From Chloromonas sp. AAM2 (Eukaryota; Chlorophyta; Chlorophyceae; Chlamydomonadales; Chlamydomonadaceae), in NCBI GenBank assembly GCA_004335635.1, contig QAXH01002514.1, positions 1 to 13,105 on the forward strand: a DNA stretch of 13,105 nt. Direction: 5' to 3'. A program made the position numbers and the translations under genes. Under the pieces are notes generated by a model. It ran no database searches, was not told the origin of the DNA, and saw only the letters and a program-made list of their open reading frames with translations. How positions within the stretch are numbered: the stretch's first letter is position 1; every line of letters starts with the position of its first letter. Of this stretch, positions 1 to 9,606 are shown one piece after another.

Positions 1-85
1 AGCGTAGCTGTTTCTGTATGTTGATTCGTTGTACTGCCTGGCGCTGCCGACAGACATGTGTTCCCTGCGGCACGGCCATGTGCAG

Positions 86-1541
86 GGCGAGGCCATCACC
101 AAGAGCCTGAAGAAGGTGACTGACGACATGAAGGCCAAGAACAGGACGGACAGGACGGGCCTGGTGTCCATAGCGGCCAAGACAGCGCCTGCTCCCGCCA
201 CCGGGGCTGCGGGTGCCAAGGCAGCGGGGCCGCCACGCATGGAGTATGACAACGACCGCAAGAAGTGGGTTGTGGAGAACCAGGTGGGGCGAGCTGGGGG
301 ACGGGGGTGGCAGGGGCGCAGGAGAACTGCTGACCCTGGGCAGGTGTGCGTGGCGCGATTAGACACACGGTGTCTGGAGACAGCCAACATGGAAAGTAGG
401 CAGAGGGACCAGGACAGCAAGTGCAAGGCTGACAGCAACTTGTTATGGACTGGCACCAGGTCTTGTTCAATATTATGCGTGTCTGTCTGCTGTGCATGTG
501 CCAAAACATGTTGCGACTTGAGGCTGGCTGGTTGGACACAGCGCAGGTCACCCTGGGAAGATTTACACATAGACCTATCAAGGCGGTAGACTGGCACTAT
601 CCTGTTGTGGACCGACCTGGTGTTGTTTGACATTCAACCCTCTTGCAACCTGCAGTGCAAGTGCCAAGGGATTTCACCTGTAGAGTTTGTCAGGCTGGCT
701 GGCTCGGTGCACCATGATTGGTTGCAGGATAGGTTACTGACTAGAATGGCATGCGTGCCTTGACCTGTGTCCTGCACAGGTGGGGCGGCGAGACCTCGTG
801 CTGGACGGCGTCCAACCAAACCAGGGCATCTACATCTTTGGCTGCAAGGACTGCGTCATCAAGGTGAGCACACTGAAGGAACTGATGAGAAGCACCAGCT
901 CTTGAATGGTGGCTCATACTGGTAACCTCAGCCAAAATGTACAGCATGAACCCAAGAAGGCCATTCTCACAAGTGATGCTTGTGCAAGGACTGGTGTTGC
1001 AGATCACATCCAAGGCGAACGCCATATCCGTTGACAGCTGCGTTAAGACGGGCGTTATGTTCAGCGACCTGATCTGCGCGTGTGAAGTGATCAACAGTCG
1101 TTCGCTGCAGCTACAGTGCACTGGCTATGTGCCAACAGTGTCCATCGAAAAAACGGACGGCGTGCAACTATACGTCAGCAAGCAGGTAAATCAACAGGTG
1201 CAAACAGCCGCCGTGTTCGTTGTGACTCAATACAATGGCAGTGTCTACAGCAGTCCTTGTGCACTATGTGCCCCACTCACAGCCTCCTGGAGTTTGCGGC
1301 AGTTTCTAGGGCATTCCGTTGTACGTGAAGCAGTGTTTGCTCCGGCTTGTCGCAGGTGTCTAGGAAGGAGGATTTCCAGGTGGTAACCGCCAAGTGCTCT
1401 GAAATCAACGTGCACGTACTTCCCGAGGATACCACTGGGCAGGAAGATGTGGTTGAACACGCTGTGCCCGAGCAGTTCATTAGCAGCTTTGACAAGACGG
1501 GACAGCTTGTGACCCGCGCAGCCGCACACAGCGGTGCCTGA
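86..1541 (+). CDS. CAP: Cyclase-associated protein (CAP/Srv2), C-terminal part, 5' end outside window
   Basis: CAP recycles actin: it binds G-actin, promotes nucleotide exchange and helps cofilin disassemble filaments in the cytosol. Exons by reading: 86-283, 780-863, 1003-1185 and 1356-1541. All junctions are phase 0, giving 216 codons including TGA. The first exon opens inside the WH2 actin-binding motif (GEAITKSLKKVTDDMK, with the LKKV core), followed by a short Ala/Pro linker. The remaining exons form the CARP beta-helix domain. Recognisable family signatures are KKWVVENQ, a YIFGC strand, NAISVDSC, CEVINS, PTVSIEKTDG, TAKCSEINV and VPEQF near the C-terminus. Spacing across the 863/1003 splice matches animal CAPs residue for residue, as I recall them. 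The N-terminal helical domain must lie upstream. Bases 1-85 read as the end of an intron closing in GTGCAG. The gene ends tail to tail with the BRCT gene. Family identity is very sure; exon borders are inferred from GT/AG sites and homology. Confidence 0.93.
284..779 (+). other. CAP intron (496 bases)
   Basis: This stretch starts GTGGGG and ends CTGCACAG. Reading frames through it contain stops and show no similarity to CAP, while the flanking exons join in phase 0 (ENQ to VGRRDLVLDG). No nested gene or repeat was seen. The open frame continuing from the first exon to about 589 is intronic read-through. Confidence 0.85.
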
Positions 1542-2071
1542 TAGCGCTTTATTGCCGCCATGGGAAACATGGCTGTGATTGCGTAAGTGGCTTGGTGCAC
1601 GCACCGGCAGCGGCTGCAACGTTTTTTCCATGGTCTTGTTTCCACTCAACTCGTCGTCAGCGTTCCACTTGTGTGGATGCCCTGTACTGAGACGCCGAAA
1701 GCCCCAAGCACTGGAACTCAACCCGAATCTTCACAGGGAACCTGAGATCGGTATCAGGTCTGGTATACTAGAACCCAATCGCTGGTTGACTAGGGCTGTG
1801 GAAAAAAAAAGATGTTTGCCAGTTCTGGGACAGTTTCCAGGAATAGCACTGGGACCCAGTGTGGTGGCAGGGTAGCCCGTCTGTTGGTCTGTTGATACAG
1901 TGATGCATCGATGTGATAGCGACCTCGTTCAGGAGGGGGAGGAGTAAAACGATTGCATCCATTACATATGGCTAGCGAGCACCTTCCGCGTAAACGTTCT
2001 CTTGATGTTTGCTGCTTCTCTGCCTGGTGATGTCAGTAGTTATGGCGAGTAGTTGGGCTAGTTCAGTTGGA

Positions 2072-2076
2072 TGTAA
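2072..2076 (+). promoter_or_regulatory. Candidate polyadenylation signal of CAP (TGTAA)
   Basis: TGTAA on the + strand, about 530 bases after the CAP stop. TGTAA is the canonical signal in Chlamydomonas and relatives, and 3' UTRs of several hundred bases are usual there. A five-base motif occurs often by chance, so assignment rests on position only. Confidence 0.4.
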
Positions 2077-2320
2077 TGCTAGGTGGTTCAACTGAATTAG
2101 AGTAAGTGACTGATCAGTTAGGGACTGCTCAAGTAATCAACAGCAACACAGAGCAGCTCCTCCTCGTCTAACCCTACAAGCCAACCAGCACAGACCGTTA
2201 ACGTACTATGAGAATGCTGTTGAGGTAGTACCTGCCAGGAAGAAAGGTAAAATGGAGGTAAAACCAGCCAGGAAACCAACATGCTCTCAGAACAAGCATG
2301 ACATCTTCACGATAGTCGTC

Positions 2321-2325
2321 TTACA
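2321..2325 (-). promoter_or_regulatory. Candidate polyadenylation signal of the BRCT gene (TGTAA)
   Basis: TTACA on the + strand, which is TGTAA on the - strand, 57 bases beyond the BRCT stop codon. A second copy is at 1962-1966. If the first is used, the two convergent transcripts end about 230 bases apart; if the second is used, they overlap. Confidence 0.35.
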
Positions 2326-2381
2326 AGATAATGTGAATTGCAGAAGCCAACATCAAGGTTCATCAACACGACTGTGGCGGC

Positions 2382-5300
2382 CTAATGATCCAAAATGTAG
2401 GTAGTTGACGGTTCCTTGGTCACGACAGCCCCAATGCTGCTATCGAATTCGTATCGCTGGTGCAGCTGCAGGCCAGCTGCCTCCTGCATGAGGTGTGCCA
2501 GCTCAGGGTTGGGTGTGCCTTCGGGTGGCGCTGGCACAGAGGGAGGTAGCTTGGTGGTGATGCGCTTTGAGCGGCTCACAGGAACAGTGCACAGCACCTG
2601 GCTCAGCCTGCAGCACACGACGTGCAAATATATCAGAACAGAGAAACATATCAGAACTTTCCTTTTCCAGCAGTTGAGTTCTCTCTTTACTGGGTTCTCT
2701 CATCACCTGACAGGCCACGCAAGGCCAACGCAACCTGCCATGCCCATTGCACCCTGCATGTAACCTCACCGAGCATGTTGACAGCACACGTCCCGCAGCA
2801 GTTCTTTGGACGGGTGCATGTCAGGCGGCAGTGCGCACTGGACACCCAGAGCCGCTGCCCGCCGCTGGGCCTCCTCACTCGTCAGCAACTCACTGCGATG
2901 CAATGAAATGCAGTGGCAGAGCTGAAGCACGCGGCGCACACAGTACTAGTAATGGGACGTGGAGGCGGGGAACAGAGATGGAAAAGATGGCACAAACGGA
3001 CTCGAAGCTTGAAAAGCCGAAGGCAAGGCAGTACGGCAGTGATGCAGCTGTGCACAATGCAGATTACCCCAGTTTTGAACTATCTCACGATCTATTTGGA
3101 GCCATGCTTCAGTGCCCCTGCTTCCCTTCCTAATAGCATGCTGTTCCAAGCTCAACCAACTGGGATATAAAGATCAAGCATCAAACAGCATGCTCTCTTT
3201 CACCGAATCAAGCATCAAATAGCAATAATCAGCAAACAGCATGATGAACCTATTCATAAACAACACGCCGGGGGGAACCTCAGCCATCATGCAGCACGGA
3301 CCAGATGGACAGGGCCATGAGAAGGCAGAAGAGGTAGCTATCAGTGCGATCGGCAGGTCAACATTGGGACCACTCACCAGAACTCCATCCACCAGCTTCC
3401 TGCAAGGCAAGGCAAATAGAGATACGCATCAAGAAGTAGATGATACGGCCGTAGTGAAGCCCAAACCCCCTGACCCAATTAGCTTCACGACTTTGTACCG
3501 TGTTGCTGCTCATTGTGATGGCATGGCACATCCTTCACCCGTGTGAGTACCAAAGGACTGCAGAGTGTGGTGCGATGCTGTTCCAACGCCGCGTGTGTGA
3601 CGGATTGCTATTACAATGCATGTATGTGGCCGCTGGCAAACCCTTGGCCCATGTCCCAGCGCACCGTCCGCCTTGAGGCAGTAGAAGGTCACGGGCTCCG
3701 CCACCACCCACGCGTGCCCGCCCCCCGCCACGGGCCGCCCCTGCGTGTCCAGCAGGCGCCGCAGGACGGGCAGCGAGGCCTGCTTGGCCTTGTCCCGCGC
3801 CACCAGCAGCAGCGGGCCCAGCTCAGAGCACACCTGCGGGCAGGAGGACTGAATTGCTCACTGCAAGTGAAAGGCTCACGCAGATAACTCAAGCTGCAGT
3901 TCACCCTGTACCACAAGACTGAATCAGGTTTGGCTTGTAATGCCACAAAAACAGAAGTCAATTGTTCTTGTAGTCCCAGCAGCTTCCTGAAACACGTTAA
4001 AGCCCACCCTCTATAAATCTCCTGTAGCCCAACCTGCCCACGCACCAATAGCAGCCTTGAGCATGCCTCACCTGCAACTCTAGCTGCTCGCAGAACCTGG
4101 CCTGAGTGCTGCTGCTCAGCGCGTGCGCGCTCTTAGCAGTGCTAGCCCGAGGCGCACGAGCCAGCGGCTTAACTACTGTCACGGAGACCGCACGATTCAA
4201 GAAGCTCTCCTGGCTGCTGCCGGCCCTGCCTGCTTGTTGCTGCTCCAGTTGCAACAGCAGGGGCGGCAGCACACGCTGGTGAAGGGTGTCTATAGGGGAG
4301 GTGGCGCTTGTGCTTGAACTGCCAACCTTGCCCGTACTAATCATCCGTGATGCCTGCTGTGCTTTGCTGGGTGCAGCTGCAGGACGGGAAATTGCACCCT
4401 GCGGGGCTGGCGCCGCACCTACATTTACTGCCGGCAAGCTGCCTGGTTCAGCCTTTATCTGCACAGCCACACCTCCACTTCTTTCAGGCTGCTGTCCTGG
4501 GACCGTGCACACACTTTGGTCGCCATGTGCCCCCCAGGCCAAGTGCGCGCCAGTATTGCCGGCATCCCTTGCAACCGTAACGTCGCTGGCTATTACTGCA
4601 CCACCAGCAGTGCTACCCTCCACCACTGACTTAGCTCCAAACATGTGTTTGAGGGAAAGGGTGGGCGCAGCTGTTTTGCTAGGCTGAGGCTTGGGCTGTG
4701 CAGCCACATCTGAGCCACACTGGTCGCTTTGCTGGGCGGCATCTCGTGCCTGGCGGTGATGGTCGTGTTGTCGCAAGGCATGGATAGCCCGGGCAGGCAG
4801 CTGGTCCTCCTCATCCTCCTCTTCACCGGCCGAGTCTTCAATCACATCTGGCACATCCGCTTGCTGCTCTGCGTCTGCCTGCTGCTGATGGGCACCGACA
4901 TCCTGTGTGTGCGGGCTGTAAGGCTCTTGCTTGACTTGCACACGAACGTGTGGGTGTTGAGACGTCGTGGCCGTGCTCATGAGCTGCACGACAGCAGCCA
5001 TGTGCTGCTGCTTGCTGGGTGGCGCAGGGGGTGGTACGGCTGGCTTAACTGTGGCAGCCCTGCCGGTGCTTGAAGCACCCTCACTGTGCGATACATCCAG
5101 CAAAGGGCTTGCAGGCTGGGCACGGTGCATGGGGCCCGCGGGCAGCACTGCATCAATCCCACCTTCGCATTTGATCACAGCAGGCGCCGGATTTCCAGGC
5201 GCAGCCAAATCTACACCTTGCAAGGTGGCACACGACTGCCTGCCTGTTGCGTCATTACAGGCACTTGCAGGTTCAGCCACATGCACGTCGAGCGGCTTCC

Positions 5301-7368
5301 TGGCCTGCTCTTGGCCCTGGGGCGTTGACCCTAGGCTAGAGCCAAAGCCGGAGTAGAGCACCCCTGGTCCACGGCGGCTTGCTGCACACACTTCACCACC
5401 TTCCTCTCCACTCACAACAGGCCGCTGTGCAGCGGGCAATGGGCTGACCATCATGCAGTTGTCATCAGACAACAGCCTGTGCTCGTTGTCAGTCGGCGAT
5501 GTGGTGGTGCGCAATCTGGCTGGGGATAGGCACTGAATGCTCAATTGGTCCATCTGGAGAGCTGGGGCTTCCTGGCAGCCCACACGCAGGGCACTGCTCT
5601 GCTGTACGCTGGGTGCTGGGGACACCAGCATGGCATCTGACAGGTCATCTGTGTCCTGACAGCCAGGCGATGCGCTGGATATGCTGATGCCATCACTGGC
5701 ACTGGACTGCAGAACTGATGGCGACAGGAACAAAGGTGACCGCTGAACACGGCTTGCACCTGCTGAGTTCGCAGGGGTGCGCTCGGCACCGTGTTGTGCC
5801 TGTTGCTGCTGCTTCAATGGCAGGGATTGGGGTTGCTGGTTGACTGAGCTGGGCGCCTGCTGTGGCATTCCTGCCAGTTGCTGGTGGGCCCTGGCGCCTG
5901 CTGAGAGTGTGCCTGTGCCTCCCAGCGCCTGTGCGCGCGCCTGCAGGAAGGTGCACAGGCTCTGCGGGGTGGAAAGCTCATCGTCATCGTCATCGTCCAT
6001 CATCTGGGTGCCTGCGTGTGAGCAAGGTAGGGAAGGCGACAAATCTGAAGGATTCAGTTCCCAGCACACAGCCTTGGCCAGCAGATGGGGCAATGCTCTG
6101 GAGGTGTGAGTAGAATGTGACCTTGTGATGTGCTTCGCAGTATGCCCAGCACATGTGACGAGGTCACCAGAGAGCTGTCCCGCCACAAACGGTTTGCATT
6201 TGTGCCTTGTACCCGCGGTATAGGAGCAGAGGCATACGCCACATGTGCCAGTACACATTCTCAGTCCTGTGCCCCTTTCACATGCCCACCTGGAATGATC
6301 CCATCCAAGTCCATATCTTCCTCCTCCTGTGCCACATCTTGCTGCTTGGCCCATGCATCCAGTGTCGTCTCTGGCCTGACCCCTCCCACTGCACCAGCCA
6401 TCTGTGGCCCACGCCTCAGGTTCGGCGTAACAGCCGCACTGTCAGTGGGCAGGCCATGGCTTTGCAGATGCAAGCCAGCTGGTGACTGGTGGTGGTGCTG
6501 CTGCTGCTGCTGCTGGACAGGCATGCTGCTTGCAAGCTGCCATGGCCCCGGCTGAGCCGAAGCGAGCGGCGGCCTAATGCTTGCAAAGGTGAAGTCAGCA
6601 GGGGCTGTGGGCTGGGCAGCAGGTAGAGCAGCTACCTGAGACGTTACAGTCACGCTTGCACGTGGCTGTGAGTCTGGCATCGAGCGTGCAGGTGCGGCGC
6701 AGGAGCTGGGATCATATGCTGCCGGCTGGTGTGTGGGGGTGTGGGCGAGTGGCCGTGGTTGGGCAGATGTCTGAGGGTGACTTGTAGAGCCTAGAGAATG
6801 ACTGGCAGCTGGAGCGCTTGGGAAGGGCTGGCAGGGATCTGTCTTGTACCGAGCAGCAGGCAGGGGGTGGCGAACAGCAGCGGAATCCATGAGCCATTGC
6901 CAGGACACCACCTGCGTGGAATCAAAAGAAGGCCACATGAGACATGATCTGGCCATGCACTTGGAACAAGGCAACATGCATGCATGGTCATGGTCCAAGA
7001 CAGCCGCACGCATGCACCACTGAGGCTATGCTTCTGACATGACCTCACCTTGACACCCCACTGCAAGGCTCTTGTGTACTTCGGATTGTTGACTGCAGCC
7101 ACCATGCTGCGGCACACCAGGTGGCTTGCAGCGTTGGCTTGCAGGTCTGCCTTGTATGTCGCGCCCAGCACCTGGCACATGCTTCGCACCCATGCCTTCT
7201 CAGACGAACTGAAACCTGTCACAGCAGCAGCAGTCTGTGTGTTGGTGCCTGTGATGCAATGCTGAATGTTGGCGCATGGCAGACTTGTTCGTCTGTGGCT
7301 GTCTGGTCTGGGGATATCATACCTGTACACGACACAACAAGCGGTTTTGACGCACGCGAGTGCTCCAT
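2382..7368 (-). CDS. BRCT-domain protein, 1104 residues, eight exons, large disordered middle
   Basis: Exons, 5' to 3' on the - strand: 7368-7323, 7215-7049, 6911-6290, 6011-4072, 3833-3665, 3399-3378, 2892-2770 and 2607-2382. They total 3315 bases with phase kept at every junction. Residues about 9-95 form a BRCT domain: VVSCTGF opening, G33-A34, SHLV at 46-49, K61-Y62, VVS and W77. T15-G16 and K61 are where phosphate-binding BRCTs hold phosphopeptides. Residues about 96-925 are low complexity: Q204-209, H210-212, acidic D284-289, another acidic run (GEEEDEED), and K559, K639 and K798 in psi-K-x-E motifs. Residues 926 to about 1040 look folded (LLLVARDKAK, HAWVVAEP, SWWMEFCELL) and could be a divergent second BRCT. 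The start ATG has A at -3 and sits just before the first BRCT strand. Likely nuclear, in DNA-damage signalling or chromatin. TopBP1, At4g02110 and microcephalin are possible relatives; I cannot choose among them. Gene model sure, subfamily not. Confidence 0.85.
2893..3377 (-). other. BRCT gene intron 6 (485 bases)
   Basis: Donor GTGAGT follows the microexon and the acceptor is CATCGCAG. It contains a near-identical 18-base direct repeat at 3173-3190 and 3207-3224. No coding sequence was seen on either strand. Confidence 0.75.
3173..3224. repeat. Short direct repeat in intron
   Basis: ATCAAGCATCAAACAGCA at 3173-3190 recurs at 3207-3224 with one mismatch. A shorter echo, CAAACAGCATG, follows near 3233. 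It lies inside intron 6 of the BRCT gene. Confidence 0.8.
5980..5997 (-). repeat. GAC/GAT triplet tract (poly-Asp)
   Basis: Six Asp codons (residues 284-289 of the BRCT protein) alternate GAC and GAT right after the exon 3/4 junction. They form part of a longer acidic patch spanning the splice site (EEEDMDLDG upstream). Confidence 0.9.
6489..6515 (-). repeat. CAG/CAC triplet tract (poly-Gln then poly-His)
   Basis: Six CAG codons followed by three CAC codons encode Q204-209 and H210-212 of the BRCT protein. Uninterrupted CAG suggests slippage-prone, length-variable sequence. Confidence 0.9.
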
Positions 7369-7531
7369 TTGCCCTTCTTGCTGCGACAAGCTCATTGCCT
7401 CTGGCCGAAATGACCTCCAAACCCAAATTTTTTTGGTCTCGTTTCAACTGTTTGCACGTCACACTTTTCAGTTTTCAAGGAAATGCTTTGTCTGTGCTTG
7501 CTCCCTTGCCTGCCACGATGCTGTAGGTGTC
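7369..7531. promoter_or_regulatory. Compact divergent promoter of the BRCT and GNAT genes
   Basis: Only 163 bases lie between the BRCT start (ATG at 7368, - strand) and the GNAT start (7532, + strand), so both promoters and 5' UTRs must fit here or overlap the genes. It contains CACGTCAC at 7455-7462, which reads GTGACGTG on the - strand and resembles a bZIP/CRE-type site. There is also a seven-T run at about 7428-7434. No clear TATA box was seen. Coregulation is an inference from spacing. Confidence 0.55.
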
Positions 7532-9606
7532 ATGCTTGCTTCTCCTGCGCCTGTGCAAGGCGCCCGCACTCATCGGCGTGCCTTGGTATCCCGAACCCGA
7601 GATGGCTGCGTGGCTAACGCAGTCAAGATTAGGCAAGGGACAGTTTCTGACATCGGCCAGATTGCAGTTGTATGCAAGGAGGTGAGACTATATGTATAGA
7701 GAAACCACCTCCATGCATGAATGTGTGCTCTACTGCATAACCAGCAATGCAGGTGTACGTACTCAATGCTCGAGGATAACCCTGACAAGGAACAGGTTTT
7801 GAGTCAGATAAAGCTTGTTAGTGCATTTGTTTCCTGCACCCCCCCCGGCCCCTTGGGATGCAACATGTGCCATACACACGCATGCAGGCTTTCGGCACGG
7901 GAAACTTCCCTGGTGTGGACAATGCTCAGATATCCCAGATTGAGGAGCGGTATTCAAAGGCCATAGATCGTGAAGTCAGAGAGAAGGTGCTTGAGGCCAT
8001 GGAGCGCAAGACACAGGTGGGCACGTGGCAACAAGAGCAGTCACGGACCGCAGCAGCCGGCATGTGACCTGAGCGCCTAGACAGTGCACAACGAAGCGGC
8101 TTGTCATTAGCGGGTGGCCAGAGGGCACTGAGCTTAGAGAGCACTCAGTTGCAGATGGCAACTCTCTCCCGTCGATTAGAGTGCACGCACACCTGCACTA
8201 TCACTCACTCAATGAGACAGTAAATTTACCAGCAAGTACTTCCTTCAGCCTTTCTGTGCCACTTTCAAGGTTCTGATGATGAGCAGTCCATCACAGGTGT
8301 TTAGCACAATGTGCTTCCCGGTGCTTTCATTCTGCCTTACTGAGGATCACCTGTGTGCGCCGTAGTGGTGTGTCAACCTTGCAACTCTCTTGGCTTGCAG
8401 GCGGCTTGTGAGCACCGGGAGTACCGGTTGCGGCGCAGCGCCATGCTCATGCGCGCCCAGCTGGCCGTGATACAGGGCGGCACAGCCGTGTTCCCTGTGC
8501 AGCCCAGCCCGGAAGAAAGGTGTGAAAAAATGCATGGGTGGCACAGCTAACGATTCACAAGGCAGAGGAAGGCAGTGGTGGTGCTCTGGTACGCATCTGG
8601 CATGGCCACGTACCAAGACGAGCTGTGCATTCGGCCGAGCCCTCAAGGACGAAGCACACTCAAGTCAAATGTCCCACCATGCAAAAGACAATCAAACAAT
8701 CTAATCCTCGACTTCGTGCCAACTGCTACACCTACCTGTACTTGCAATCGTAATGACTGTCGTGAAGGAGCTCGTGCACGTCCCTTTCCCTGCAGGCGGC
8801 AGGTTGAGCGTTGGCTGCGCTCCCGTCAATACATGTGCCTGGTGGCCGAGGACTGCGCCACCGGTCACCTGGTGGGCACCGTGACGCTCACGCTAGCGCA
8901 GCCCGAGGCGCTGCTGCCGCCACCCTTCCCCAGCGCTGCGCCCACACGGCTGTACGTGTGCAACATGGCCGTGAGGGAGCGGTGGCGGCGGCAGGGCGTG
9001 GCGCGGGCGCTGCTGCATGCGTGCATGCGTGTAGGTGAGCCGGGCCAGTGAGTTGCAGCGTGCATCAGCAAGGACAACGCACATGACAGGCGGTGCAAGG
9101 GGCAGGGCGCAGGCAGGGCCCAGCAAGAACCACCATAAGATGGTGGAAGCGGGCCGCGCGTAAAGTCAACTGAACCAGCAAGCAACCAACAGTTGTCCCT
9201 GTCCTGCACAACTGTCTTTCAACCTGATGCAACCTAGTTTTTCCCGCTCTGCAGCCCTGTTGTACTGAATGTGTGCCTGTGTCTGTTGTTGAGCTGCCGT
9301 CTCCAGCCTTTTCCCCTTGCCTTTGCAGCCTCGCTGTGGGACTACGGCAGTCTGTGGCTCCACGTGCGCAACAATAAGGTGGGGGCGCTGCGTCTGTACA
9401 CGCGCGAGGGCTTCACTCCACCACAGCCCGCTGGTCCCCTGCCCACTGTCCTCGCGTTGATGGGGGAGGTGCTACTGCAGCGATCCGTGGCTAAGCCGGT
9501 GGGCAGGCGGCGTGCAGCGGGGAAGCAGGGGCAGGCAGGGCTGCAGGACGCGGCAGTTGCATCGGCCCTCGAGGCAGCATGGGCGGAGCGGTCCTCACAG
9601 CATTGA
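7532..9606 (+). CDS. GNAT family N-acetyltransferase, probably plastid targeted
   Basis: Transfers acetyl from acetyl-CoA to an amine, probably protein N-termini or lysines as in plant plastid GNATs; the substrate is not shown by sequence. Exons are 7532-7681, 7888-8016, 8401-8519, 8796-9034 and 9329-9606, giving 304 residues with phase preserved throughout. Residues 1 to about 35 are rich in Arg, Ala and Ser and nearly lack acid, like a transit peptide. The fold starts at about 36 (VKIRQGTVSDIGQIAVVCKEAFG). The central strands read YMCLVAED and GTVTLTL. Motif A is YVCNMAV followed by R197-R198-Q199-G200-V201-A202, matching the acetyl-CoA loop R/Q-x-x-G-x-G/A. Motif B is LHVRNNKVGALRLYTREGF (to F241). 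Residues 51-133 are an insertion between motifs, common in the plastid type. The Ala/Gly-rich tail after about 255 looks disordered. The start codon has G at -3 and is the nearest in-frame ATG. Confidence 0.9.
8017..8400 (+). other. GNAT intron 2 (384 bases)
   Basis: Donor GTGGGC and acceptor TTGGCTTGCAG join phase-0 exons ending KTQ and starting AACEHREYRL. The interior shows no coding potential and only very short inverted repeats (for example AGTTGC with GCAACT near 8150). Confidence 0.8.

Larger units (their letters stand above)
1542..2381. other. Convergent 3' region between CAP and the BRCT gene
   Basis: About 840 bases separate the two stop codons and contain no credible coding sequence. 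They should hold the 3' UTRs of both genes. A small stem (GCCATG ... CATGGC) lies at about 1558-1574, just after the CAP stop. A short A-run occurs at 1801-1809. Nothing else recognisable was seen. Confidence 0.7.

Noticed and set aside
937..1386. 149-codon + strand open frame as an independent gene
   Set aside because: It is CAP exon 3 (1003-1185) with intron read-through on both sides.
4286..4687. + strand open frames opposite the BRCT gene's large exon
   Set aside because: They are antisense shadows of low-complexity coding sequence, with no start context, splice logic or domain.
6012..6354. Upstream extension of the long - strand open frame (its own ATG at 6354)
   Set aside because: The frame is open before 6011 by chance. 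A CACGCAG acceptor at 6012 joins phase-1 exon 3 and gives a continuous acidic segment, while the extension is Cys/His-rich and unlike the protein.
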